Shown here piece by piece: positions 9,883 through 20,642 of a stretch of 64,000 nucleotides of DNA. Positions within the stretch are counted from its first letter, which is position 1, and the number at the start of each line of letters is the position of its first letter. Location of the stretch: positions 135,750,736-135,814,735 of the forward strand of contig CM057463.1 of NCBI GenBank assembly GCA_030035585.1, written 5' to 3'. The notes below the pieces were generated by a model. It saw only the letters and a program-made list of their open reading frames with translations. It searched no databases and was not told the origin of the DNA. Both the position numbers and the translations under genes were made by a program. The DNA is from Dugong dugon. Taxonomy: Eukaryota; Chordata; Mammalia; Sirenia; Dugongidae.

Positions 9883-10265
9883 TTTAGTCACTTTTGAGAC
9901 TGAGGCAGCTCAGCTTCTTGTGTTCCTTGTCTCTTCAGCTTCTTTTTCCTGTGGCCTCTAGGCCCTCGGGCCTCACACCTGTATCTGCCCTGGTGGGGCA
10001 AGTGTTCCAAAGTTTAAGAGCTCCACCATAAGTGCCCGGAGGCACCCCACTCTGCCAGAAAGCCTCGTGCACGCAGGCACGCAGCTCTCTTGGTCCGTGG
10101 GTCGGCTCCAGCGCCGTCTGGCACTGGTCTCCTGGTTCTGCTGCTGTTGGTTCTCTGCCACTGCCATTTCTCTGCTGCTGCTGGTCCTCTGTCACTGCCG
10201 CACCACTATCCATTCACAGTTTTAAAACCGCTTCCACATTTTAGGCATCTGTTAGAGCAGCACTC
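9883..10265. other. GC-rich stretch upstream of the EPB41L5 retrocopy, unassigned
   Basis: GC-richer than its surroundings with ctgctgctg runs near 10140-10185. The first ~60 bp may be parent 5' UTR. The last part (ccacattttaggcatctgtt, 10228-10247) resembles internal or LTR sequence of an endogenous retrovirus-like element, but I cannot name it. The open frames across it have no recognisable protein features. Confidence 0.3.
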
Positions 10266-10530
10266 TCTTGGTACCAAATTCTATCTTAGTTATTCAGCGC
10301 TGCAACAACAGAAATACCACAAGTGGATGGCTTTAACAAAGAAATTTATTTCCTTACAGCAAAGTAGACTAAAAGTCCAAATTCAGGGCATCAGCTCCAG
10401 GGGAAGGCTTTCTCTCTGTTGGCCTTCTCATCAATGTTCCACTGGACTAGGAGCTTCTCGGCACAGGGACCCCGGTCCAAAGGACGCGCTCTGCTCCTGG
10501 CACTGCTTTCTTGATGCTATGAGGTTCCCC
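10266..10530 (-). mobile_element. Partial MaLR-like LTR (type A)
   Basis: Matches the copies at 17869-18430 and 57921-58443: aataccacaagtggatggct, tttatttccttacagcaaag, gcatcagctccaggggaagg and gctctgctcctggcactg occur in the same order. Only the part corresponding to the LTR 3' half (minus orientation) is present. It is cut by an L1 fragment at ~10530. Confidence 0.75.
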
Positions 10531-10703
10531 GGGTTAATGATATTTTTGGTGAAGTCTTTTGATGAACGTAAGTGTTTGATTTTTAGGAGCTCCCAGTTAT
10601 CTAGTCTCTCTTCTGGTGCTTGTGCATTGTTACTTATGGTTCGTATTGTGTTTTTGCCATGTATTAGGGCTTCTAGTGTTGTCCCTATTTTTTCTTCCGT
10701 CCA
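10531..10703 (-). mobile_element. L1 ORF2 fragment
   Basis: Nearly the same as 28013-28175 of the older L1 (ttttggtgaagtcttttga, gatttttaggagctccca, ttctggtgcttgtgcattg). Translated on the minus strand it gives the L1 ORF2 segment DNWELLKIKHLRSSKDFTK. Confidence 0.85.
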
Positions 10704-10995
10704 TCTTTTTTTGATGCTTCCTGTGTCTTTAAATATTTTCCCCATAGAATCCTTCAGTATTGCAACTCGAGACTTGAGTTGTTAGTTCAGTTCTTTCAGC
10801 TTGAGAAATGCTGAGCGTGTTCTTCCCTTTTGGTTTTCTATCTCCAGTTCTTTGCACGTCATTGTAATACTTCCCTTTGTCTTCTCAAGCTGCCCTTAGA
10901 AATCTTCTGTCCAGTTTTTACTTCATCATTTTTTCCTTTTGCTTTAGCTACTCGACTTTCAAGAGCAAGTGTCAGGGTCTCTTCTGACATTATCA
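10704..10995 (-). mobile_element. RTE/BovB LINE fragment
   Basis: Aligns with 21655-21935 of the larger BovB (agaatccttcagtattg, ctttcagcttgagaaatg, tctgacattatcat). It is fused directly to the L1 fragment on its left, making an L1/BovB junction with no A-tail between them. Confidence 0.75.
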
Positions 10996-12813
10996 TTATC
11001 CCCCCTGAAATTACAGGTCTTTTGTCACCACCACTTTACAGTTTTAATGATATAGTTGAAGCTCCAGAAACCACTATAATTCACAACAAACACTTTGTGA
11101 TTAATCATTATTTTTTTAATCTACCCATATATTTGATTATGCATGTAGTAGGGTATAATATTATACAAGCTATTAAAATGTGTTAACATATTATGGCACC
11201 CATGTATTTCAACTCAATGAGGTTTCTGTAATCCTGACTTTTTTCAAATTCTGTTATATTCTTGGCGTCATAGATTATATTTGATTAAGAAAAGCATGTT
11301 TGTGCACCAGCTGCTGGTTATTTCCAGATTTCCTCTTCTAGCATTTTCTTGGAGTCTTTTTATCCATGATGGGCACCAAAGTGAAAAAATATTCTCAAGG
11401 CCATATAAAGTCACTAATTACAGCTGACAGTTACGGTACAGGACAATAAATTCTTCCCAATTCTGTAGACAGCTTTAATTTCAAAAACTATTTGTTCACT
11501 CTTAAAGTAATTAAAACAATTAAATCCAACAGAAAGAAAGGATTCTACTGTTGTGATAATGATTAAAAACTCCAACAACAAAATTCAAGGAGCCATTTAC
11601 TTTTTTCTGTGTATGAACAATAAATACATAGAAATGATCTGTGGGTGGGGTGATTACAGAATCTGACCATCTCTCTAAATTTCTGAACTTTCTCCCTAGC
11701 TGACTCATCATGTGGCTTGTAGGAATTCTTGAGGTGTCTCCAATAGGGTACACAGAAATAACCTAGCCATGGTGGCCACAATGGTAACCAGTTTTTGAAT
11801 GCTGTCTCTTTTTTCAACTATTGCACTAACGACATTTCCAATTATAGATTGCAAAGAGGATGTGTGTTTCTGTATGTGTGTGCATGTGTCTGTGAAAGGA
11901 ATTCATGGGACAAATCAGAGTTTAAAGTTGTTGATCCAATGAAAAAAAAAGAGTAAAAGAGAGAGAGAGGAAGAATGAAAGAAAAGAAAATATTTAGCTA
12001 CTCAGAGAGAAAGATACTAGGTAATTTATATTTTGGGAAGTAGATAAGACCAAATGTTTAGAAGGTAAGGCTTTTCTACTTTCATTCTATGGAAACATTT
12101 TCTCTGAATTCTATAGAAATGTTTACTTCTTAGTTTTTAACTGTCACAGATGTGTCAAAACTAATAAGGGATGGGCCAGATGGGCCAGATGTTTACATCC
12201 CTAAGACACAAGGAAAATTCAAGTTCTTTAGATGATATAGTTGATACCCATGACTTCCATATCTAAGAAATGTATTTGGAGATGGTAGCATGCAATGCTC
12301 AACCATTGTAGTCCCCTGTATCTTATGGGTGCCAGAATCATAAATCAAGTGAATCTATTCAAACTCATCCACGATCCAGTCCAGATAATGGCCAGTCAGG
12401 ATGTGTGCGTGGCACAAGTCCATGAGGTGTATTTCACATAGAGCACAGTCTAAGTGAAGGGCCCTCAGGTTGCTTACCTAGCCTTGGTCCAGTTCTAAGA
12501 AAAACAAAAACAAAAGACACATAAAACAACAACAAACCTGCAAACCCACTGAAGGGTTGAAATACAAAACAAAACATTGAAAAAAAGTCAAGTCATGTAA
12601 CTTGGCCAAGCAGAATGGATTTAATTAGGAAATCTGAACCATTTTATTCACACGTATAACAAAAGCTCCAACCTTCCCAAACAAACAATTATTACCAGGA
12701 GTAAAATAAAATTTAAAAAAAAGAAGTATTTCATCCACTAGTGAAGAAGAAGGAGTTCCCCAATACTACCAGACCTTCTATATTAGTTCAGCCATAATGT
12801 AAGACTTCGAATA
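10996..12813. other. AT-rich DNA without recognised genes
   Basis: Contains short simple tracts, such as a (GA)n-rich stretch at 11940-11995 and gtgtgt/catgtg runs near 11865-11900. Open frames at 11520-11817 (77-84 codons) show no known domain. I see nothing I can classify. Confidence 0.5.
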
Positions 12814-12982
12814 AACCGAAAAAACCAAACCTGTTGCCGTCCAGTGGATTCCAACTCATAGTGACCCTATTGGACAGAGTAGCTGCCCTATAGGGTTTCC
12901 AGGAAGCAGCTAGTGGATTCGAAGTGCCGACCTTTCGGTTAGCAGCCATATAGTTCTTTAGCCACCGCACCACTAGGGCTCC
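12814..12982 (-). mobile_element. AfroSINE
   Basis: Minus-strand copy. The plus strand shows the reversed tail (aaaccaaacctgttgccgt), the core tcatagtgaccctattgg, the reversed B-box region and the head ending cactagggctcc. tRNA-like head and RTE-like tail. Confidence 0.9.
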
Positions 12983-13349
12983 AGACTTAGTGGAGTCGAA
13001 AACTAGTCCTGCTGCTGAAAAGGGCTCTAAAAAGCATAGGATGATACCAGCAAAGAATAAATCAACAAATATACAAACACTTGGGCCTTCTGAAAAAAAA
13101 TTATGAGACTAGTAGATGGAATATGTGAGAACAGGCATGACCTATGCCTCAGACCTTGCCTTCTGCAACATGAGGGGGGCTGAACTTAGATAAAGAAACA
13201 AAAACATGACTAGTGATTTGATCAAAGTGTTAACTGAATATAGTGGAGGTATAGGGAATGGAGTAATCAGTTCTACCTGGCCTGGGGTTGAATGGTGTTT
13301 TCGTTTTCTTTTTTTAAATATCTCCTAGGAAAAATGAGTTTGTGCATCA

Positions 13350-13605
13350 CAATGTGCAGGGCAGCGATTAGGGCATACATTCTGGAGCAGACTCTTGAGG
13401 CCAGATACTGTCATTCACTGACTTTGTGATTTGGGGAAATATAATTAATTAATTTTTTTTAATCTCTCAGTTTCTGCTTCTATAAATGAATATAGAGTTA
13501 GAATTTATATCTCAGGGTTACTATAAGGATGCAATAAGTTAATTTAAATAAAGGGCTTACATGTTTCCCTGGCTCACAATAAGCATGACATAAGGGTAAG
13601 ACTTC
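13350..13605 (+). repeat. MIR SINE (old)
   Basis: Order and motifs match MIR: gactttgtgatttggggaaa, tctcagtttctgcttctataaatg, tatctcagggttactataaggatgcaataagtta, then a degraded aagggctta...cctggc...aataagcatga end. Heavily mutated, as expected for this mammal-wide element. Confidence 0.7.
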
Positions 13606-14935
13606 TGTAACAAGCCATCAGACATGTAAGACATCATGTATTTATTTTCCTTTGAGAAAAGAAGCAGAAATTCAGGTGAATTATTCTGATGCTTTATCAT
13701 TGTTTTTGGTGTTTTAGGAAACTTTTGACATTTTGCAATAGTGTAGAGAGCTTTTGCTTGAAGATAGGCACACAGATAATCTCACCTCCATTAGCAGTAT
13801 TCAATAAAGAACTTCACTCACTTAGAATAAGTCCTACCTCCCCATAAATTAATCAGAAGTAAGGGTCATACTCGAGGACTAACCTACCTTGGCTTTATTT
13901 GTCTGCATTCGTAGCAGTCAAGAGAGAGACCTACATATCCATCCCTTCATATACCCTAACCCTCCAACTTACTACCACATTCTGTTCTAAGTCCATGAAA
14001 GTCATTATTCCCCCTGTTCCTTATTCATATCAGTCGTAACAAAAACTTCAGACTTACAGTGCCTCCTAATTGTTCACACTGTAATTCCCAGAAAGCACGC
14101 TAATTATTTCCCCATCATTCAGCATTCCCTGCCTCCCAGAACTCTTCCTTGTACCTTTTAAAAGCTAACTATCCTTCATTTCCATGATATTATCTCCTGG
14201 TTAGTGGTCACTCTCTCCAACACTTTTCCTGTCTTCAATTCAAATACATTTGTGAATGAACTATTCAACATCTTGGTATCTCAATTCTTTGAACTCCTAA
14301 TCGACAATCATGCCCTACTCCATAATTCAGAAACATGCTGTCATGATAATACCTTAGACCTTACCATTACAAGTAGCTGAAACTCTACTATAATCTCTGT
14401 TTGGTCAGTTTCACTCTCTGATCTGCAGGTTTCACTCCTTCTAGAACCATTATGCAAACAGTCCTTTCTACACACAACGCACTTAAATTGATATCATACC
14501 ACCATTTCATTATCTCTTACCTACCTCCATGTTATCCTTATTTCCATCTTTACCCAAGTGAAATCTCATTAATATTTCTTACAATCACTTCTTTTTATAT
14601 ACCTTTAATTCTTTAGCGATCATGTCAATTTGCCTACTCTTTTGACAAAAATCGTAACTCTCATTAAATGCAATTACTCCATGTACTCTGAACCCATAAA
14701 GTGAAAAGTAGTCAGAGAACAAAAATACAACAATGTCAAATGATATAAACTTCAATTCACAGACATTAACCTGAATAGAGCCCTAAAAGCTACTGGACAA
14801 CCATATTAGATTTCCCTATTTCATTCACCTTACCACCATCCTAAGCGACTATCTCATACCTCTTCTTCTTGGCTCAAAATTTCACCTCCTCCTCTCTCAT
14901 GTCACTTTTATTTGATGAGTTTACTTCATAATTTA
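13606..14935. other. AT-rich intergenic DNA, nothing recognised
   Basis: About 1.3 kb, relatively pyrimidine-rich (14080-14900), with no open frame of note. Could hold a very old LINE, but I cannot support that from the sequence. (12983-13349 is similar.). Confidence 0.4.
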
Positions 14936-17309
14936 CAGGCATACCTCACTTTATTGTGCTTCACTTTATCGCTCTTGGCAGATAATGTGTTTTTTACAAA
15001 TTGGAAGTTTGTGGCATCCCTGAATTGAACAAGTCTATTGGCACCGTTTTTCCAATAGCATGTGTACACTTCATGTCTCTGTGTCACATTTTGGTAATTG
15101 TCTCAATATTTCAAACTTTTTCATTATTGTTATTATGTCTTTTATAGTTGTCTGTGATCATTGATCTTTGATGTTACCATTGTAAATGTTTTGGGCACCA
15201 TGAACTGTGCCCATATAAGATGGTGAACTTAATCGATAAACACGGTGTGTCCTGACTGCTCCACCGACCAGATATTTTCCTGTCTCTCTCCCTCTTCTGG
15301 GGCCTCCCTGTTCCCTGAGACGTGACAATATTGAAATTAGGTCAATTAATAACTCTACGATGACCTCTAAGTGTACAAGTGAAAGGAAGGGTCACACATC
15401 TCCCACTTTAAATCAAAAGTTGGACATGATTAAGCTTAGTGAAGAAGGCATGTTGAAAGCTGAGATAGGCTGAAAGCTAGGCCTCATGCACCAAACAGTT
15501 AGCCAAGTTGTGAATGCAAAGGGAAAGCTCTTGAAGGAAATTAAAAGTGATACTACAGTGAACACACAAATGGTAAGAAAGCAAAACAGTCTTATTGCTG
15601 ATATGGAGAAAATTTTAGTGGTCTAGATAGAAGATCAAATCAGCCAAAACAGTCCCTTAAACCAAAGCCTAATCCAGAGCAAGACCCTAACTCTCTTCAG
15701 TTCTGTGAAGGCTGAGAGAGGTGAGGACGCTGCAGAAGAAAAGTTTGAAGCTAGCAGAGGTTGTTTCATGAGGTTTGAGGAAAGAAGCCATCTCCATAAC
15801 ATGAAGGTGTAAGGTGAAGCAGCAAGTGCTGATGTAGAAGCTACAGAAAGTTATCCAGAAGATCTAGCTAAGATAATCAGTGAAGGTGGCTACACTGAAC
15901 AGCAGATTTTCAATGTAGAAGAAACAGCCTTATAATGGAAGAAGACGCCATTTAACACTTTCACAGCTAGAGATGAGAAGTCAATGCCTAGCTTCAAAGG
16001 ACAGGCCGACTCTCTTGTTAGAGACTAATGCAGCTAGTGATTTTAAGTTGAAGCCCATGCTCATTTACCAGTCCAAAAATCCTAAGGGCCCTTATGAATT
16101 AGGCTAAATCTATTCTGCCTGTGCTCTATAAATGGACCAAAGCCTGGATGACAGCACATCTGTTTACAGTATGGTTTACTGACTACTTTAAGGCCACTGT
16201 TGTGAACTACTACTGAGAATAAAAGATTCCTTTCAAAATATCACTGCTCATTGACAATGCACCTGGTCACCCAAGAGCTCAAATGGAGATGTACAAGGAG
16301 ATTAATGTTGCTTTCATGCCTGCTAACACAACATGCATTCTGAAGCCCATGGATCAAGGAGTAATTTTGTCTTTCACATCTTAGTATTTAATAAATACAT
16401 TTTATAAAGCTACAGCTGCCATAGATAATGATTCCTCTGATGGACCTGGGCAAAGTAAGTTGAAAACTTTCTGGAAAGGATTCACCATTCTAGATTCCAT
16501 TAAGAACATTCATGATTCATGGGAGAAGGTCAAAATATCAACATCAACAGGAGTTTGGAAGAAGTTGATTCCAACACTCATGGAAGACTTTGAGGGGTTT
16601 AAGACTTCAGTGGAGTAACTGCAGATGGATGGTGTGGAAATAGCAAGGGAACTAGACTTAGAAGTGAAGCCTGAAGATATGACTGAATTGCTGCAATCTT
16701 GTGATAAAACTTTAATGGATGAGGTGCTGCTTCTTACAGATGAGCAAAGAAAGTGGTTTCTTGAGATGAAATCTACTCCTGGTGAAGATACTGTGAACAT
16801 TTTGAAATGACAACAAATTACATAAACTTAGTTGATAAAGCAGCTGCAGATTTTAAGAGGATTGACTCCGATTTTTGGAAGAAGTTCTACTGTGGGTAAA
16901 ATGCTATCAAACAGCATTGCATGCTACAGAGTAATCTTTCGTGAAAGGAAGAGTCAATTGATGCAGAAAACTTAGTTGTTATCTTATTTTAAGAAATTGA
17001 CACAGCCAACCCATCTTTCAGCACCCACCACCCTGATCAGTCAGCAGGTGTCAACATCGAGTCAAGACCCTCCACAAGCAAAAAGATTTTGACTTGCTGA
17101 AGGCTCAGATTATGGTTAACATTTTGTAGCAATAAAGTACGTTTTAATTATGATATGTACTTTTTTTAAACATAATGCTATTGCACGCTTAATAGACTAC
17201 AGTATAGTGTAAACAACTTTTACATGCCCTGGGAAAACAAAAAAACTGTGTAACTCGCTTTATTGCAATGGTCTGGAACCCAACCCACAATACCTCCAAA
17301 GTATGCCTA
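14936..17309 (+). mobile_element. Tigger1-like DNA transposon (pogo superfamily), nearly full length
   Basis: Left end caggcatacctcactttatt, preceded by TA (the pogo/mariner target). Right end is the complementary ...cctccaaagtatgcct(a). These are Tigger1 terminal repeats, and the ~2374 bp length fits the ~2.4 kb Tigger1. The internal plus strand carries remnants of the jerky/CENP-B-type transposase. Examples are a helix-turn-helix region around 15370-15540, [12 protein letters not shown] near 16245-16285 (the second Asp of the DDE/D triad) and a C-terminal run at 16625-16810 ([20 protein letters not shown]). Stops and frameshifts throughout mean no active transposase. It was inserted into otherwise unremarkable DNA. 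Confidence 0.93.
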
Positions 17310-17467
17310 CACTTCAAAAAGTAAAACAATTGTAAGACTTCCATCTGTACGTCAACTACTTACTTGTGTCTTTACCTATATATTTGGCCAAACCTCCTGA
17401 TACTGTTAATGAGTTATCCATGTTCCTGCCTAAAGCTTGCATTTACATGTTTCCAATATAAGAGGAA

Positions 17468-17675
17468 GGAGCTTTGGTGGTGCAATGGTTAAAGGCTTGG
17501 CTGCTAAACAAAAGGCCTGCGGTTTGAACCCACCAGTACCTCCATGGAAGAAAAGACTTAACGATCTGTTCCCATAATGATTACAGACTAGAAAACCTTA
17601 TGGGGCAGTTCTACTCTCTTAAATAGGATCACTGTGAGTCAGAATCAACTCAGCTGCACACAACAACAAACAATA
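17468..17675 (+). mobile_element. AfroSINE, long form
   Basis: Head ggagctttggtggtgcaatgg, then gctgctaaacaaaagg, an extra ~45-bp central module (cgatctgttcccataatgattacag), the core ccttatggggcagttctactct and an RTE-like tail ending acacaacaacaaac. Confidence 0.88.
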
Positions 17676-17868
17676 TAACAGTATATAAACACATTATTAG
17701 GTAATTATGATATCAGGAAGTAAATACAATGGTAGAGCCATCTGTAGTATGGTGACATGGTTAACACAGAGCAGTGGAATGTAATTCAGCCTCAGAGAAT
17801 CATGGAAAATTGGAGAATATGACATCTAAACTGAATTTAGGTTAAATAGTAAATAGTCAAATGGAAAG

Positions 17869-18430
17869 TGTCTTAGTTATCTAGTGATGCTATAACAGAA
17901 ATACAGCAAGTGGATGGCTTTAAAAAAATTTTATTTCATGACAGTAAAGTAGGCTGAAAGTCCAAATTCAGAGCATCAGCTCCAGGGGAAGTCTTTCTTT
18001 CTCTGTTGGCTCTGGAGGAAGGTCTTTCTTATCAATCTCCTTTGGACTAGGAGCTTCTCCAAGCAGGCACCCCAGGTCTAGATTACATGCTCTGCTCCTG
18101 GCACTGCTTTCTTGGTGGTATGAGGTCCCCAGTCTCTGCTCACTTCCCTTTCCTTTTATCTCTTGTAAGATAATAGGTAGTGCAGGCCACATCCCAGGAA
18201 AACTCCCCTTACGTTGGATCAGGGATGTGACCCAAGCAAGGGTGTTACATCCCACCCTAATCCTCCTTAACATAATCTAATCTTGCCTCATTAACCAAAG
18301 GCAGAGATTAGGATTTGCAACACATAGGAAAATCACATCAGATGACAAAATGATGGACAATCACAATAATGGGAAACATGGCCTAACCAAGTTGACACAT
18401 ATTTTTGGGGACACAGTTCAATCCATGACA
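17869..18430 (-). mobile_element. Solo MaLR-like LTR (type A) with 5-bp target duplication
   Basis: On the minus strand it begins tgtcatggattgaactgtgt and ends ...gactaagaca-type sequence (plus strand tgtcttagtta at 17869), i.e. TG...CA termini. It is flanked by the direct repeat gaaag (17864-17868 and 18431-18435). The 562-bp length and sequence resemble MLT1/MaLR LTRs (ERVL class). No internal region is present, so it is a solo LTR. Old retrovirus-like element with no coding capacity. Confidence 0.85.
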
Positions 18431-18527
18431 GAAAGTTAGATAAGGATTTCAGGAAGTAAAAACATTCATGTTTCAATAGCTTAAATAATAGTAAAAAAAC
18501 TGATGTTTATTGAGGGCTTATTATATG

Positions 18528-18890
18528 CTGAATGAGCCTTGGTGACAGTAGTTACATGCTCAGCTGCTAACTGAAAGGATGGTAGTTTGTAAAGATTCAT
18601 AATGATTCCCATTGCGATCAGGTCTATTCTGACTCATAGCAACCCTATACGATAGAGTAGAACTGTCTCATAAGTCTTCCAAGACTGTATCTTTATGGAA
18701 GCAGATTGCCACATCTTTCTCCCATGGAGCAACTGATGGGTTCAAACCACTAACCTTTTGGTTAGCAACTGAGTACTCAACATTGAGTCACCAGGGCTCC
18801 CTTCCCTTCTATTACATCCCTGGAAACCTTATGGGGCTGTTCTACTCTTCTCTACAGTATCACTATGAGGAGAAAAGGACTGGACAGCAA
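18528..18890 (+). mobile_element. AfroSINE interrupted by another AfroSINE
   Basis: Plus-strand head gagccttggtgacagtagtt...gctgctaactgaaagg (18530-18590) and plus-strand tail ctggaaaccttatggggctg...actatgagg (18817-18870) belong to one copy. They are separated by a minus-strand copy. Confidence 0.8.
18603..18800 (-). mobile_element. AfroSINE inserted within an AfroSINE
   Basis: The plus strand shows the reversed long-form SINE: attgcgatcaggtctattctgactcatag, ctttatggaagcagattgcc, gttcaaaccactaacctttt and gagtcaccagggctccc. It lies inside the plus copy above. Confidence 0.83.
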
Positions 18891-18979
18891 TTTTTTTTTA
18901 TTATATACCAAAGATTATTAAATTATGTATTAATACATTTTATATTCTCAACAATCATAAAAAGAGGTCGTTAATATCT

Positions 18980-19262
18980 GTGATGATTAATGTTATGTGT
19001 CAGCTTGCCTAGGCTATGATTCTCAGCGGTCTGGCAGAATTGGATTGATTGTTCTTCCATAATGTAACATAATGTAATTAACTGCATCATGTGATCTGAT
19101 GTGATCAGCCAATCAGATGAAAGGGGAGTTTCCTAGAGGATGTGGCATGCCTCCAGTATAGAAATGGATGTTCCCACAAAACTGGCTCTCTCTCTCTCCC
19201 TCACTCACAACTCTGCATTCTTCTCCTCATCTGACTTCAAGTTTTGGGGATATGCTTTTCTT
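18980..19262 (+). mobile_element. LTR-like element (type B), left half, split by BovB
   Basis: Begins gatgattaatgttatgtgtcagcttgcctaggc and runs to gacttcaagttttggggata. Related copies lie at 50530 (plus), 59463-60090 and 62194-62716 (minus). Its right half resumes at about 23215 after the BovB insertion. Probably an ERVL/MaLR-class LTR; I cannot name the subfamily. Confidence 0.6.
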
Positions 19263-19835
19263 ATTGTTAGGTGCCATTGAGTAGGCTCTGACTCATAGTG
19301 ACCCTAAATACAATGAAACACTGGTAGGGCCTGCACCATCCTCACAATCAATGCTATGCTTGAGCACGTCATTGCTGCCACTGTGTCAATACATCTAATT
19401 GAGGGTCTTCTTCTCTTTTGCTGACCCTCTACTTTACCAAGCATGATGTCCTTCCCCAGGAGCTAGTCCCTCCTGACAACATGTACAAAGTACTTGAGAC
19501 AAATTCTTGCCATCTTTGCTTCTAAGGAACATTCTGGCTGTACATCTTCCAGGATAAATTCATTCGTTCTTCTGGCAGTCCATGGTTTAGTCAATATTCT
19601 TCACTAACACTATAATTCAAAACCATCAATTCTTTGGTCTTTCTTATTCATTTTTCAGCTTTCGCATGCATATGAGGCAATTGAAAATACTGTCGCTTGG
19701 ATCAGACACACCTTAGTTCTCAAAGTGACATCTTTGCTTTTTAATACTTTAAGAAGATCTTTTGCAGCAGATTTTCCCAATGTAATACATAGTTTGATTT
19801 CTTGATTTCTGTTTCCATGGGCATTAATTATGGAT

Positions 19836-19888
19836 TGCTATGAGTCAGAATCAAATTGACAGCAACAGGTTTGGTTTGGTTTTTGATG
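19836..19888 (+). mobile_element. 5'-truncated AfroSINE tail with target duplication
   Basis: Only the SINE end gctatgagtcagaatcaaat...ggtttggtttggttttt is present. It is flanked by attatggat at 19827-19835 and again at 19889-19897, a 9-bp target-site duplication inside BovB sequence. A severely 5'-truncated retroposition. Confidence 0.8.
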
Positions 19889-19913
19889 ATTATGGATCCA
19901 AGTAAAAAGAAAT

Positions 19914-20642
19914 TGCAGTGCGATGGATCACTTTTGGGTGGCCTTCTAGCCATGGCCTTCTAATTCCCACCCAAGTGATAGGGCGAGACTGTGTGATACA
20001 GTAATAGGCTAGTTTGCCATCCTGCTGGGCTTGAGCCACCCCAAAAGTTGGGGAAAGAGAAGATCCCACAACAATCAAAGAAGAGTAGCCAGGAGTCAGC
20101 ACATCCTTTGTACCCAGGATCCCTGCACTAAGAAACTCCTGGAACCAGGAGACAGAGAGAGAGCTGTAACACTAAAGGGAGTAGAGAACTGGCAGCAGAG
20201 ACCCAGCAGCCAGAGGTGGCGTGGTGGACTTCCTGGGCTTCACTGCCCATGGAGAGAGAAAGCTGAGTGCCTTTGGGCAGAAGTCTAGGTCCAGGGAGAG
20301 TCGTGCCTGTAAGCACAGCTGAGAAAAGGCCTTTCTGATGGTAGATCAGTATCCTGAGTGTTCCAGAGCCTGAAATGTAAATGTAAATTCTCTAATAAAC
20401 CCTATAATCTTGAGTATTAACCGTGAGTTCTTCGTGGCCATTGCAATGAATTATTGAACACAGCAGAGAAGTAGAGAGTGCCGTTGGAGGGAGGGCTGGT
20501 GTCAGAATTGGTAAAGATAGGGGAGGGAGGAGGCATGTCTGACTTCATCTCATAGGAATCAGCCTTGGGCCATTAATCTTGATTCTCCTTCCCCCTTGTG
20601 ACGTTAGAGGAGGTCAGACACAGCCCCCAAGTCATTTTCACA
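19914..20642 (+). mobile_element. Solo retroviral-type LTR inserted in BovB
   Basis: Starts tgcagtgcgatgg and ends tttcaca (TG...CA). It is flanked by gaaat at 19909-19913 and 20643-20647, and removal restores the BovB sequence. It carries an aataaa polyadenylation signal at ~20393, followed by a G-rich downstream region, as in an LTR R/U5. The 729-bp length and 5-bp duplication point to an ERV3/ERVL-like or class I endogenous retrovirus. No internal genes. Confidence 0.83.

Noticed and set aside
9935-10785. ORFs of 64-231 codons around the GC-rich stretch
   Set aside because: They cross LTR, L1 and BovB boundaries and have no domain, so they are chance frames.
11520-11817. 77- and 84-codon minus ORFs
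   Set aside because: No recognisable domain, no splice or promoter context; overlapping each other in different frames.
16510-16800. Minus-strand Ser-rich ORF
   Set aside because: Antisense to the Tigger transposase C-terminal region.
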